Notes under the pieces: model-generated
Seen by the model: only the letters and a program-made list of their open reading frames with translations
Database searches by the model: none
What the model was told of the DNA's origin: nothing
Assembly: GCA_900618425.1 (NCBI GenBank)
Contig: UZAN01039789.1
Span: forward strand, 2,171 to 66,170
Source: Echinostoma caproni
Taxonomy: Eukaryota; Platyhelminthes; Trematoda; Plagiorchiida; Echinostomatidae
Reading direction: 5' to 3'
DNA length: 64,000 nt
Made by a program: the position numbers and the translations under genes
In this document: positions 11,165 to 20,680 of the stretch, piece after piece
Layout: every line of letters begins with the position of its first letter
Numbering within the stretch: position 1 is the stretch's first letter

Positions 11165-12184
11165 GTGAGTATTTTCTCATTCTACTTGCCGATTCATAGG
11201 CATTACTCACTCTGGTTAAGGTCGACGAGTTAGTATCAGCATTTGTGATTGAACTGTTCAAAGATCAGCAACTTCGGTGGGATATGAGATCGCGCATAGA
11301 CGCCGCCTACAAATTTGTTCGACTCATCCTCCACCAGCTGAGCTGAGTCGATAAAGGGAGTAATTGGGTTCACCTACGCAACGTATTGCGATATGTAGAA
11401 TTTACCAATTAATTATTGAGCTGTTTGTTAAGATAGAATCTTCCCATGGAATTCATGGGAATCCACCAATTGAACTGTACGTTTTTTCACATAAGCTTGT
11501 TTTGGCGAATAGTAGAATAAACTAGACTAGTGAGGAGATCAGTGTTTCTGTGGGACGCTTGAGTACAATTCACACACTTTGTGTTATCAACCAAGACACG
11601 TAAATTGTTAAAGATACCAATGCCCCAGAACTAAGTCGGTGCTTTTCGATAAGTTATGAGGATAACCTGTATTGGTGAACGAGTAAAGTGTAAAAGAAGC
11701 AGTAATTCCAGTTTGGCCTCAGCCCAGGTGGTTGAACGTACTTTGTTCATAAATGTATGTAACGTCCTACGTTGCACCCTGTTTAACGATTTTTCTAAAA
11801 TTCAGCATTGAACTGTTGTTCTCAATGAAATGCCAAACTCGCATTTGTAACTAAGTAAATACTTAACCAACAAACAAACGATTTGGTATGATCAACATTT
11901 GATATCTGATATTTTTATATTGTAGTACAATTGTTCTAATCAATCCTGTCGCATTTCGGTATTTGCGGAAAATTGTACGAATCACTAGGCACCATTAATG
12001 GTCTTGAGTCTGGGTTTTACTCATTGGGAGATCGTTTATTCCCCACTAGGTGAATGAAGTTAATTGCGATGGAAATATTTGTGATGACCGACAAAGAGGA
12101 CTGGATAGCTATTTCGTTCTGTTTGGGACTCGTCAGCGATACGCACATTTTGTGCCCCTCTCAGGAATCAGAGCGCAAAATTTT
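11165..12184. other. No supported gene
   Basis: Non-coding. GCCCAG|GTGGTT (11728) and CACTAG|GTGAAT (12049) look donor-like but lack paired acceptors. Confidence 0.5.
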
Positions 12185-12303
12185 GGGTCGAGACTTCAAA
12201 CTTTTAACTCTGAGCTACACGGTATTTGATCATCGCCTTGTGCGAATGAATCAACTCGTTTAGAGTATGGAGTATAAGGATGGGGGTTCGAAGTCTCGAC
12301 CCG
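12185..12303. repeat. Inverted pair of tRNA B-box-like strings
   Basis: GGGTCGAGACTTCAAAC at 12185-12201 is the reverse complement, with one mismatch, of a string at about 12286-12302 reading GTTCGAAGTCTCGACCC. Both resemble the T-arm (B box) of a tRNA. The left copy, on the minus strand, is preceded by GTAGCTCAGAG, an A-box-like string. I read this as two decayed, inverted tRNA-derived repeats. Confidence 0.4.
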
Positions 12304-12518
12304 AATGTTCGCGGTTCGCGTCTTGAAAACAGGTCAATATGTGCGCAACAGTTTGGTGTCAGATTCCACATGTGCTGGGGCAATCGGTTTTAGGCTCAAA
12401 AAAATTAAATTCAATGCAAACCTTTTCCGTAAATTGTTCATGAGAAATTGTATGCATGTATCCAAACCCTACTGCCTATAAACATTAAACAAACTGGAAG
12501 CATAGTTTCCCCGTAACA

Positions 12519-12722
12519 AATTTGAATAAAGGAGCCAAAAACACAGGTTTGCACAATGTATCCTGGATCATTTCGCTGCATCTGTACACGTGCATACGGT
12601 TCTGTTATTTACTAACCATATATTAATGATCACATGGACTGCAGTATACACGTGTACAGATGCAGCGAAATGATCCAGGATACATTGTGCAAACTTGTGT
12701 TTTTGGCTCCTTTATTCAAATT
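12519..12722. repeat. Near-perfect 79-bp inverted repeat
   Basis: Arms 12519-12597 and 12644-12722 are reverse complements with two mismatches. They flank a 46-nt spacer, giving a long potential hairpin. The right arm contains GATGCAGCGAAATGATCCAG, which recurs in variant form at 15.33 kb and 51.74 kb. At 51.7 kb the match extends over about 100 bp and lies just downstream of a Penelope-like remnant. The structure is therefore probably two inverted element termini; that step is inference. Confidence 0.85.
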
Positions 12723-13031
12723 CAACAAACTTCCTCTATTTCCTATCTCACAAATGTAACAGGCAAACCGTGCCTTACTCTTGTATCATCAATGCATTTT
12801 ATGATTTCCTTAAAGCACCAGTGTTGATATAATGTGTCAATTATGAAAGCTAATCTATATTTTCACTTCGTCCTAAGAGTTTTTAATTCAATCTCGACTG
12901 GTACATGAAAATAATGTTCCGTAATCTGCAAAACTGTCGGTTATTAAGGTGGTTCCGGTTTATTGTATGCTAGCGATTCATTCAAGTGTACTAGCTCAAA
13001 TCGGACCAACTGTGTCTAATTTAATTTTCAG
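12723..13031. other. No supported gene; ends in a 3' splice site
   Basis: AT-rich, running into the acceptor of the next candidate exon. Confidence 0.5.
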
Positions 13032-13126
13032 ACTTCGTAAATCACCTGTAGATAAAAAAGAAGTAATAGGACAGCACAGCGGGACGACATCTGGAGCATC
13101 CAATCTACTTGCCCGTTTATTTTTGG
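13032..13126 (+). CDS. Candidate internal exon, unknown protein
   Basis: The acceptor TCTAATTTAATTTTCAG and the donor TTTGG|GTAAAT enclose 95 nt open in one frame. The peptide contains LRKSPVDKKEVIGQHSG and SNLLARLFL. It starts with the third base of a codon and ends with the first base of another. No family is recognised. Having both splice sites plus a polar, protein-like product makes it one of the better plus-strand candidates. Confidence 0.4.
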
Positions 13127-13936
13127 GTAAATATGCGCTTTCCCTGACTTCTTACAAGTTTGGATTAATCACACTGTGCTTCAAAGATTTTTCAATGCTG
13201 TATGTGATACAATGATATTTCATGATAAATGCATTCTTCGCCAAAAAACAAGAAGTAAAGAGATGCTTTGATTTAAGTAGGAAGAAACGAGACGCGAATA
13301 TTTAACTGGATTTTTATTCATCAGGATTGAGTCCTACCAAAGTTTCAGTAATCTGTGAGGTGTTCGATGAAATATTCCATCCTTATTCGTCCAGTGTCTG
13401 AAAATAGAATTATTAATTGCCAGTCAGGAAGTACAGGGACATCGCATTTATTTAGCTTTGTTTCACAGTTAATCAAGAAAGAATAATAACAGAATTTTCT
13501 GTGATCAGTACTCACATGCGACCCGTTACAGATGATCAAGTTGTACGATCACTCAGTTGCTACTCAGAGAACTTCATTTCACCTCCCCAAAATGGATTTT
13601 GGTTGTTTTCGATTGTGCTTATCTTTATTATTTTCCTTTACTTCCTTTTATTGCATGTGTCGATTCAATTTTCAAGCAGGGGAAGCGGTCACTCACATTG
13701 CTATCATACAGTAACCAGGGAATGGGAAAAGTCAGTCGGTGGTGATGAACATTTGTATTCGGAGTCTGTTCATTTACTGTTCATTAAAACGATCTATTCT
13801 CATGCTCCTGGTAGGACGGATGCGCCCGGGTGAATCCAGTGGTTTGTCCATCCGCGACAATTTCAGCGTAGAAGATACCGTAAATAAATCGATTAATAAA
13901 ACTCCACTTTTCACCATTTGCTATTTGTTCTCACAG
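13127..13936. other. No supported gene; pyrimidine-rich tract
   Basis: The pyrimidine-rich stretch 13600-13675 translates as a hydrophobic, membrane-like string, but this follows from base composition. The region ends in a good acceptor. Confidence 0.5.
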
Positions 13937-14047
13937 CCCAAACTTTCCGCATTCGACTGTGCATTTAATGGATCTTTTAAGACTTTATTCACTTGTCTTT
14001 GTGAAACCCTTGCTGTGGACCTCGGGATGATGGTCGCCGATGGTTAG
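13937..14047 (+). CDS. Candidate terminal exon, unknown protein
   Basis: A strong acceptor (GCTATTTGTTCTCACAG) is followed in phase 0 by 36 open codons to TAG. The peptide begins PKLSAFDCAFNGSFK and ends VDLGMMVADG. No family is recognised. It might be the last exon of a gene containing the 13032-13126 exon. Joining them is not tested: the upstream exon ends one base into a codon, so another exon would have to intervene. Confidence 0.3.
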   Translation, partial: PKLSAFDCAFNGSFKTLFTCLCETLAVDLGMMVADG

Positions 14048-14951
14048 ATACACTGAACGATATGGCTGGTTGTCGCAAACAGTGGCGCTCGTGTATCCCC
14101 TCATTATTCCCCCAACAACATTTCACATGAACTCTCCATCTTCCGCTTGAATTTGCTTTCAAATTTTCAATCTTCATTCTGCTCCTATATCCAAATGAGG
14201 CACCAAATACAACAACCAGAACCCACCTGAAAGTGCATGGTCAATGGTTGCACAAACTGAGGCTGTACCTGTGCTACTGAATTCGCTTTGGAGTAAATTG
14301 ATCTAATTTTTAGTTTTCAACAATCCATTGTTGGTTTGTTGCTTTGAATTATAAGACAAAATTTTTTCTTGGTCGTCCACGTTTACTTGATAACCCAGTA
14401 TGTATCCCCCCTGAAACCGTTGGCTCTAACATGCAGAACAATGACATAAAACAAATAGATTGTTGATAAAGCTCTAGTAGAGCAAAGAAATGCATCCAGA
14501 AACCCAATTACAAGTGTAAGATTAATTTGCTCACAAGCATAGTCACTCAGTCAAATGAAATCACTTTATCCAGGCGTTCTACGTTCCACGCCAAGTTCAC
14601 TGTCCGCCAAATCCATTCATTCATATCATTAACTAACTTTTGGTTGATTAAACGGTTCATCTGTTACATTGAGTTTATTATTTTATACTTACTTAACAAA
14701 GTTATTTCTTCTAAAATGTATTTAACCATAATATAATTATGTAATATTAGTTATAATGTTATTATATGACTTATGGAAGGAATAAAATGATCCCTTTCAT
14801 CTAACTGATGCAATCCGTCACTTGGCCATCAATGCAACATATCTTTCACCTTGTATATGAGCCAATTATCGGGAAACACCAAGCTTAAAACGTGATTAAA
14901 ACTCGAAGCTCCCTCATTAGCACATCGACGAATTTTTCCGGTGTTCATCAG
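14048..14951. other. No supported gene
   Basis: Non-coding, AT-rich. No splice-bounded segment was noticed until the acceptor at 14951. Confidence 0.5.
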
Positions 14952-15125
14952 AAAACAGTCTCCACCTGCAAGACGTTTAACTGTTTTACGCATCTGTCAT
15001 CTCGCACTCTCCGTGAAAACATAAGTCGGACTTTGGCCAGGTTGAACTCGGTGGTTCAAATCGCCGTATTTGTTGACTATATAAGGCGAAACCATTATAT
15101 AGCATATTCAGCGCGACACACGTAA
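14952..15125 (+). CDS. Weak candidate exon
   Basis: The acceptor-like TTTTTCCGGTGTTCATCAG precedes 57 open codons to TAA. The product contains SSRTLRENISRTLARLNS. No donor is clear and no family is recognised. It may be chance. Confidence 0.2.
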   Translation, partial: KTVSTCKTFNCFTHLSSRTLRENISRTLARLNSVVQIAVFVDYIRRNHYIAYSARHT

Positions 15126-15289
15126 ACAATAAGAAGTAACCCCCTAGGACGCCAGAACGACTGATAGTAAACTGAATTTTTTATATATTTTGTTGGATTA
15201 AACTGCGTGATTAATAATACGGGGAACACGTCGAGGTTAAAGTCAATCAATTAGTACCATGTTAGACAGTTATCACCAGTGATTTATAT

Positions 15290-15385
15290 ACTATTTTGTG
15301 TTCTGCAATGAGCACCACCTGAGATGCAGTGAAATGATTCCAGACTTAAACCGTACCCACTAGAGTTGTTCTGTTCTTTGGTAAG
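15290..15385 (+). repeat. Copy of a dispersed terminus-like repeat
   Basis: The core GAGATGCAGTGAAATGATTCCAG and flanks match, with differences, the segment at 51.67-51.80 kb and the right arm of the inverted repeat at 12.64-12.72 kb. The copy at 51.7 kb follows a Penelope-like remnant, so this may be a solo element end. Confidence 0.55.
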
Positions 15386-16849
15386 GTCAATCTGTTGAAA
15401 AGAGATGTATAAATTAGGTCAAGAATTTTAACACGGAGCCTAGGTCATCGTAACCCAGTTTGGTGTCGTATTTTCGAACTTTGACCGCTTTTTACACAGT
15501 CCCATTGACCAAAACCGGCTTTATGTCGAGCCGCATTTCACTACCAAGTCTCGTGGTCTGTGTTCAATCTCTGTTTTTCGTTTGATCAATATCTGTTTGA
15601 CAAGAGATTAACTGGCAACTAAATTCTTTGACCGTTATTGTTGACTAACGTTTTTGTTATCGATTTGCTATTCCAACACACAAAAAAATAGATTATGCAA
15701 AACATTACACATACAGATGCCTGCTTCAAAGCGGTATGTTGCTCAGAAACCTTTATGTTAAAGACATTATGATCTTTTAGGAAATGATATATGTGTTGTT
15801 GTACGATTTGAATTATCATACACCGAAGAGTACTACATCCAACACGTTATGACAAACAAGAATCTATCAGCTCAATTCCACAATCGATATGTTTTAAATC
15901 TCATTTGAGACGAGGATGAAACATTTGAGATCCCATTTCTCAGCTTGTTGCGCAAGTGAATCCAACTTTCCTAGTGTAAACATCCTGAGATTGGTCATAA
16001 GATCAACAAGCCTGTTGTCCAATTACGGGAAGGTTATTTGTGACTTGTTGATGAATTCACCGCGTAAATGAGACGTGAGCGGAAAAGCTAGGAAACATGG
16101 ACAGCTGTTTTGACGAATTAATAATCTAAAAAATCAATTCCTTCATTCCTATCATATTTGTGATTTATTCGAAGGTCGCTGTTATGAAAATCAACATAGA
16201 AAAAATAGGATATCATGTGGTTGAAATTCGAGTCAAGGAAATCTTTGAATAGTTTTCCGATAAATATCATCCCAACGGGGACATAAATGCGCCTTCGGGT
16301 AGTAAATTCAATGAATTTGCCAAATCTATGCTAAGCATAAAATAAGGCACTATCGGTCACTACTTAGGGAAAACTCAGTTTGTGAAAACTTCCAACCGAG
16401 TCACGATAATTAAATGATTGAGATGTGAGCCCCACAACAAGCTCCCGAAGATGGGTTGTGCTGCATTCGTGTGTAATCACAGCAACTGATCCATTTTCCG
16501 TAGTTGGGACAGCTAGTTGCCTTTTCCTATCGACATCTTAAGTAGACAGTTCCCACTTCGGCACGGACAGCTTCCAAAATCGCTGATACAAGGATAATGC
16601 AAACATACCCTTACTGGTGTAATCAATACTCCATTGAATAATGCGAGATACCAATTCAGATCCCCACTTGAATTCGCAGGATTGACTGTTCATTTATATA
16701 TTTCACGTTTGATATTATTTGACAGCTTACGGAAGGACTATATGGCCAAAAAGCCTTTTATCAAATAGAAATCAAACCATAGAATCATTCAAGCGATATC
16801 GCTGCACCCTCAAATGAGCATCGTAAACATACTCACTGCATTTTTTCAG
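15386..16849. other. No supported gene
   Basis: Non-coding AT-rich sequence. Nothing recognised. Confidence 0.5.
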
Positions 16850-16938
16850 ACTTTGAAACCAACCGTTTTGTGATCGGCACTTTCACACATAACAAGAAAA
16901 TCTTGCAAATCAAGGCCAAATGTCTCAACCATTCGTAA
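16850..16938 (+). CDS. Weak candidate terminal exon
   Basis: The acceptor CACTGCATTTTTTCAG is followed by 28 open codons to TAA, containing FETNRFVIGTFTHNKKILQI. About 180 bp downstream a second acceptor-like TCGTCAG leads into ISFDESKQTFKIKVGQ and a stop. Both have a beta-strand-like pattern. No family is recognised. Confidence 0.22.
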
Positions 16939-18253
16939 TGCATTGCGTTATCTGAAGGTTCACATAAATTATTATCCAGAATTTTTCACCACTTATATTT
17001 TGTCGCTGGGTTTCGTCAGATTAGCTTTGACGAATCAAAACAAACTTTCAAAATCAAAGTCGGTCAATAATTAATATCTTGTCGCTGATAGGTTTCACAC
17101 CGCAGTTTGAAAAGAAAACATGTGTTTGCGGTTAACAATGCTATGGTCGGAAGTTTCTTATGACCAAAACCATCGTTCGGTTTTCGGACGCAGCGGGCGG
17201 TAATGAAAAAAAGACTGTGGTGTGTATCAAATGAAAATGTGCGTATGGGTGTGACCAGCCGTATAATGCATATTATTGTAACTTTCATGTGATGTTGAAC
17301 GGAAGCGGGGGGCAGTTTATCTTCTTCGCACTAAACTAACCAATGTCGGATGGATTTGAACCTTGACACTGTGGAACTGTTGTAGACAGTTGATAGCGAT
17401 ATTATGTTTCTACTGTTTCACTTCTGTAAACGGGGCAAAATGATTGAGGATGAATACCTGGGTGGGGTAGGATTGTCAGCAGAGAGATTTTTATTGATCA
17501 CTCATAGTGTTGAAGGATACAACTTGATGCTGAAACCTCTGTCCAAAGAAAACAATATTTTGATCGGGAAACGTTGTGCTTAGTACAGATTATCATTCAA
17601 CTGATCCACTTACTTCCACTTTGAACTGATTTTCTTTGGCAGACTGTTAACCGAATGAGAGACTGTGAATCAATAGGATTTGCATTGCATGCATTGCAAA
17701 TACTCTAGGTTGCATATTTCATGTGTACTCGGGAGTGATGAAGATGATTTGGGAAAAACAATAAGCCTGAAGATCCATCAACTGCTTGGCGGTCAAACGG
17801 CCTGTATCCATCTTCTTTGCGTGTGAAGCCGTCTCCAGGGATACCGAACGTCCGACAAAGTTAAACATTTGTTGAAACTCAACATTTGAATGATGTTTTA
17901 CGTCACAGCAAATATTACACGTTAACGAAACTATCTTCCAGCTGCTTTTCTGGTAGTGAATCTAGGGAACTTTATGTGCAATGGATGCAGTGGCTCCCAC
18001 ACCTATCTGATGTAAAGATAGATAAGATATCAATCTCCATATACTTGAGTAAACAAAAGCAGATGTCTCCATGATTGGTACAAATGGATTGCGCATAGCT
18101 TGGCCTGAGCTCCGTGAAAAAGTTCATCCGTCTGATTTAGCGTGTAATAAGTCTTGGCAATATGCAGAAGTTAGTCCATTGCCCTCCAGAAGAAATTCAA
18201 CTTCCACGTACAGTAGGACCATTCAGTGTGTAAAAACTTTTTACTTTCATCAG
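16939..18253. other. No confident gene; some open segments
   Basis: An open piece at about 17675-17824 (+) includes SDEDDLGKTISLKIHQLLGG and ends near TTTGC|GTGTGA. A plus-strand piece at 18071-18230 includes GLRIAWPELREK. On the minus strand at about 17345-17355 there is GGTTCAAATCC, a perfect B-box string without a clear A box. None is supported enough to call. Confidence 0.4.
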
Positions 18254-18424
18254 TTTGACAATCTGAATAACGTTTTTATATCCAGTTATGCTAGACTTAT
18301 GAGCCAAACAAAACTCAGAATGAATGCCATAACGTGTTTACGCACTCACTGTGGAGCAAACTTTGAAAACCGGACAGAGCTCAAATGCAGTCCGTTGTGC
18401 TCTCTTGAGTTGTCGTTAAACTAA
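18254..18424 (+). CDS. Candidate terminal exon, Cys-containing
   Basis: The acceptor CTTTTTACTTTCATCAG precedes, in phase 0, 56 open codons to TAA. The product has four cysteines in its second half (CLRTHCGANFENRTELKCSPLC), with one N-glycosylation sequon. Upstream of the acceptor the frame stays open for over 60 codons, so this could be one exon from about 18071. No family is recognised. Confidence 0.3.
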   Translation, partial: FDNLNNVFISSYARLMSQTKLRMNAITCLRTHCGANFENRTELKCSPLCSLELSLN

Positions 18425-19533
18425 CGTGAAATTACAACGGTAATACTCATCTCTGTTGACTCCATAATACTATGATTGGATAAAGTTTCTTTCTCCCAAA
18501 TCACCGGTCTATATGCGTATTAAATAATTAAGAAAGATTCAATGGTGTCTGTTTGGAATCTGAACTCAAAACTGACCGAAAAATCCCAGACGAAAAAAAC
18601 TTTGTAATGGGGTTGGTCAAACGAATCCTTAGAGGTATATTCAAGTTTTATCTTCAACGAAGATCAGTCAATTCATATAAAAATTCTTACATCAGCACTC
18701 ACTTATGTATATTATTCAAGCACAGTTTCACTACGGCAGTTCGGCACTCAGTGGGGCAGCCATATTTCTCAATAGGGTTACGTATAATGTTCTGGTGGTT
18801 TTGGAGATCGGTTCTCGGTTGTGCCTGAGAGGAAGAAGCATTTTTACACCGTAGTCGAGGTGTGCGCGCCCTTGTAAACAAAGTTGAACGGTAATTAAAA
18901 TAGATGTGTGTAAAACGTCGTACATTGTTGAAGTAGCACACCTCATTCTAGAGACACCTATCAGGTGTCCTATCGCGATATAATTTGACTGCAGGTGTGG
19001 TTTCTAAACTCCTGGCGGGGTTGTTCTTCGTTGATTATTCACTGGACTACTCTTCAGAACTCATTTTCGTGTTGCGAACTTCCGTTTGGCTCCACTGATC
19101 GTTACATAAACTGGATCAATAGCCGCAGCTGATTGGGTATGATCTGCTAAGATTCACATACATTGATTGAGTAAACGCCGATACGGAACTGAGCCTAGAT
19201 GTGAAACGGCAGGGTGGGTTATTTACAGCATGAAGTCGTTGCACAAAATAAAGAGTGGGCACCATCTAACACTTTGGAACCACTGAGACCAGAACCGATT
19301 TCACTGCAGGCACTGAAGTAATTCTTAACAGCATCAAAACTGTAATCAGCTCTCCCAAATGTTATTTAGAACATTTCCACATACATCTGAGGTTTAATTA
19401 ACAGTGTTCTGTAGAGTCTTTGTGTATGGTTTTGTTAATGAGGTGAGTTACACACCCATATTTTTGCAGACTTGCAAAAATGCATGATTTATAATGCCAG
19501 TTTTTCCATGTTCACAGTTTTCTTTTGTTCTAG
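18425..19533. other. No supported gene
   Basis: Non-coding. Ends in the strongest pyrimidine tract of the area (19501-19530). Confidence 0.5.
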
Positions 19534-19691
19534 AAGCGATACAACTATTGAACTGTTGGCATGGGGGTCTCAAATATGTGAACGGATGCCATCATCACTG
19601 TAAATTAACGGTTTCCCTGGAAAATCGATTAAATTGCATCCGATTTGGAAACGAAACAGGGACAAACATCCAGGGCGAGACTAAAATCTGA
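19534..19691 (+). CDS. Candidate exon, Cys-rich
   Basis: A long pyrimidine tract (TTTTCTTTTGTTCTAG) leads into an open segment ending at TGA. It begins AIQLLNCWHGGLKYVNGC and continues HHHCKL. The close spacing of Cys, Gly and His suggests an extracellular Cys-rich module, but no family is assigned. An internal CACT|GTAAAT at about 19599 could be a donor, giving a 66-nt exon. Confidence 0.33.
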
Positions 19692-19980
19692 CCGAACGAT
19701 GTACCTTCCGTTTTCAACCAATCGACATGATTATCCAGAGATGTCGTTATTACTTCTTCATTGGAATTATTTAAACTCACTACTGTATTTTTGGGTGTGG
19801 CTATGGATGTTTGTCAGATATTCCAGTGACCGAAGACACTTGCATGAATTGATTAGCAACAAGGAAGTGTCAGCTTCTGCCAAGAACGGAGGATAACCCA
19901 GAATTTCTTCCTAAACATCGATTTCCAAGCTATACTGTTGAACCATTTCAGTTGTAACTCCCAATTTTTGCTTTAATCAG

Positions 19981-20131
19981 CAAAGTTTTAACGGCAGATA
20001 CCAAAGACGAATTCCTTGCCCGATCGATTCCTACTGGAGATGAAGACTTCAATGGGCTATACAACCATATCTGTGGTTTACAGAAAGTAGGCACAAGATT
20101 ATGTGAACTGACGACACCAGATCGATCTTGA
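19981..20131 (+). CDS. Candidate exon, unknown protein
   Basis: The acceptor CCAATTTTTGCTTTAATCAG precedes an open segment to TGA at 20129-20131. The product, KVLTADTKDEFLARSIP then FNGLYNHICGLQKV, is polar and protein-like. A possible donor CAGAAA|GTAGGC at 20097 would make a 116-nt internal exon. It lies between the candidates at 19534 and 20569 on the same strand. No family is recognised. Confidence 0.38.
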
Positions 20132-20568
20132 GAGATAGTGACGAAAATCCCAATGTCTAATGACCACGTGGACCACGCATGAATGATGGTATGCCACATC
20201 CGATTGCAAAATGTGATGGTGAATCTCGTGAGGGAACTTGGATTACCGGAAGAAGTGGACGTATCACCTTGACTGGATCTGCTTCGTTCAGTTAATGCCA
20301 GTTACTTCACTACATCCAGAAAAACATTGCAATCTTGTCCATGAGAATTCTCGAAGTAATAACCGCGGTTGCCACGTTTTACCTGTCTTTTTATCAAGAT
20401 TGCGCACCACAACGTTTCACGGGTTGAAACGAAGTGGAGCATACTGATGAGTATGGAACCAACTTTTTACCATGACAGTGTGGAAAATACTGTTAGTAGA
20501 TTTATTTTGGGAACACCTCGGAGTACCACCGTTTTTCAGTTATGTAAAATACTGTTCTCTATCCACAG

Positions 20569-20680
20569 TGTAACAGAAGAAACGTTGGTCTCGATTATAG
20601 AAGACAAGCCGACAACGACGACAGGTTATAAATACAAGGACAACAGTGAAAACATCCAAACTCCGAAAAATGCCCAATAA
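20569..20680 (+). CDS. Candidate terminal exon, unknown protein
   Basis: The acceptor ACTGTTCTCTATCCACAG is followed by 112 nt ending in TAA. The C-terminal peptide is hydrophilic, with VTEETLVSIIEDKP and TTTTGYKYKDNSEN. An alternative acceptor lies 29 nt upstream. It could be the last exon of a plus-strand gene that includes the two preceding candidates. No family is recognised. Confidence 0.38.

Noticed and set aside
5900..12060. Similarity between about 6180-6240 and 11980-12050 (CTCATT.GGAG... and TTCCCC)
   Set aside because: Only short, gapped matches. Not enough to call a shared repeat by eye.
13600..13680. Transmembrane-like hydrophobic segment
   Set aside because: It lies in a pyrimidine-rich tract, where Phe, Leu and Ile codons arise from composition. 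No splice-bounded gene supports it.
17345..17355. SINE on the minus strand from a perfect B box (GGTTCAAATCC)
   Set aside because: No A box at the usual distance and no recognisable tail.
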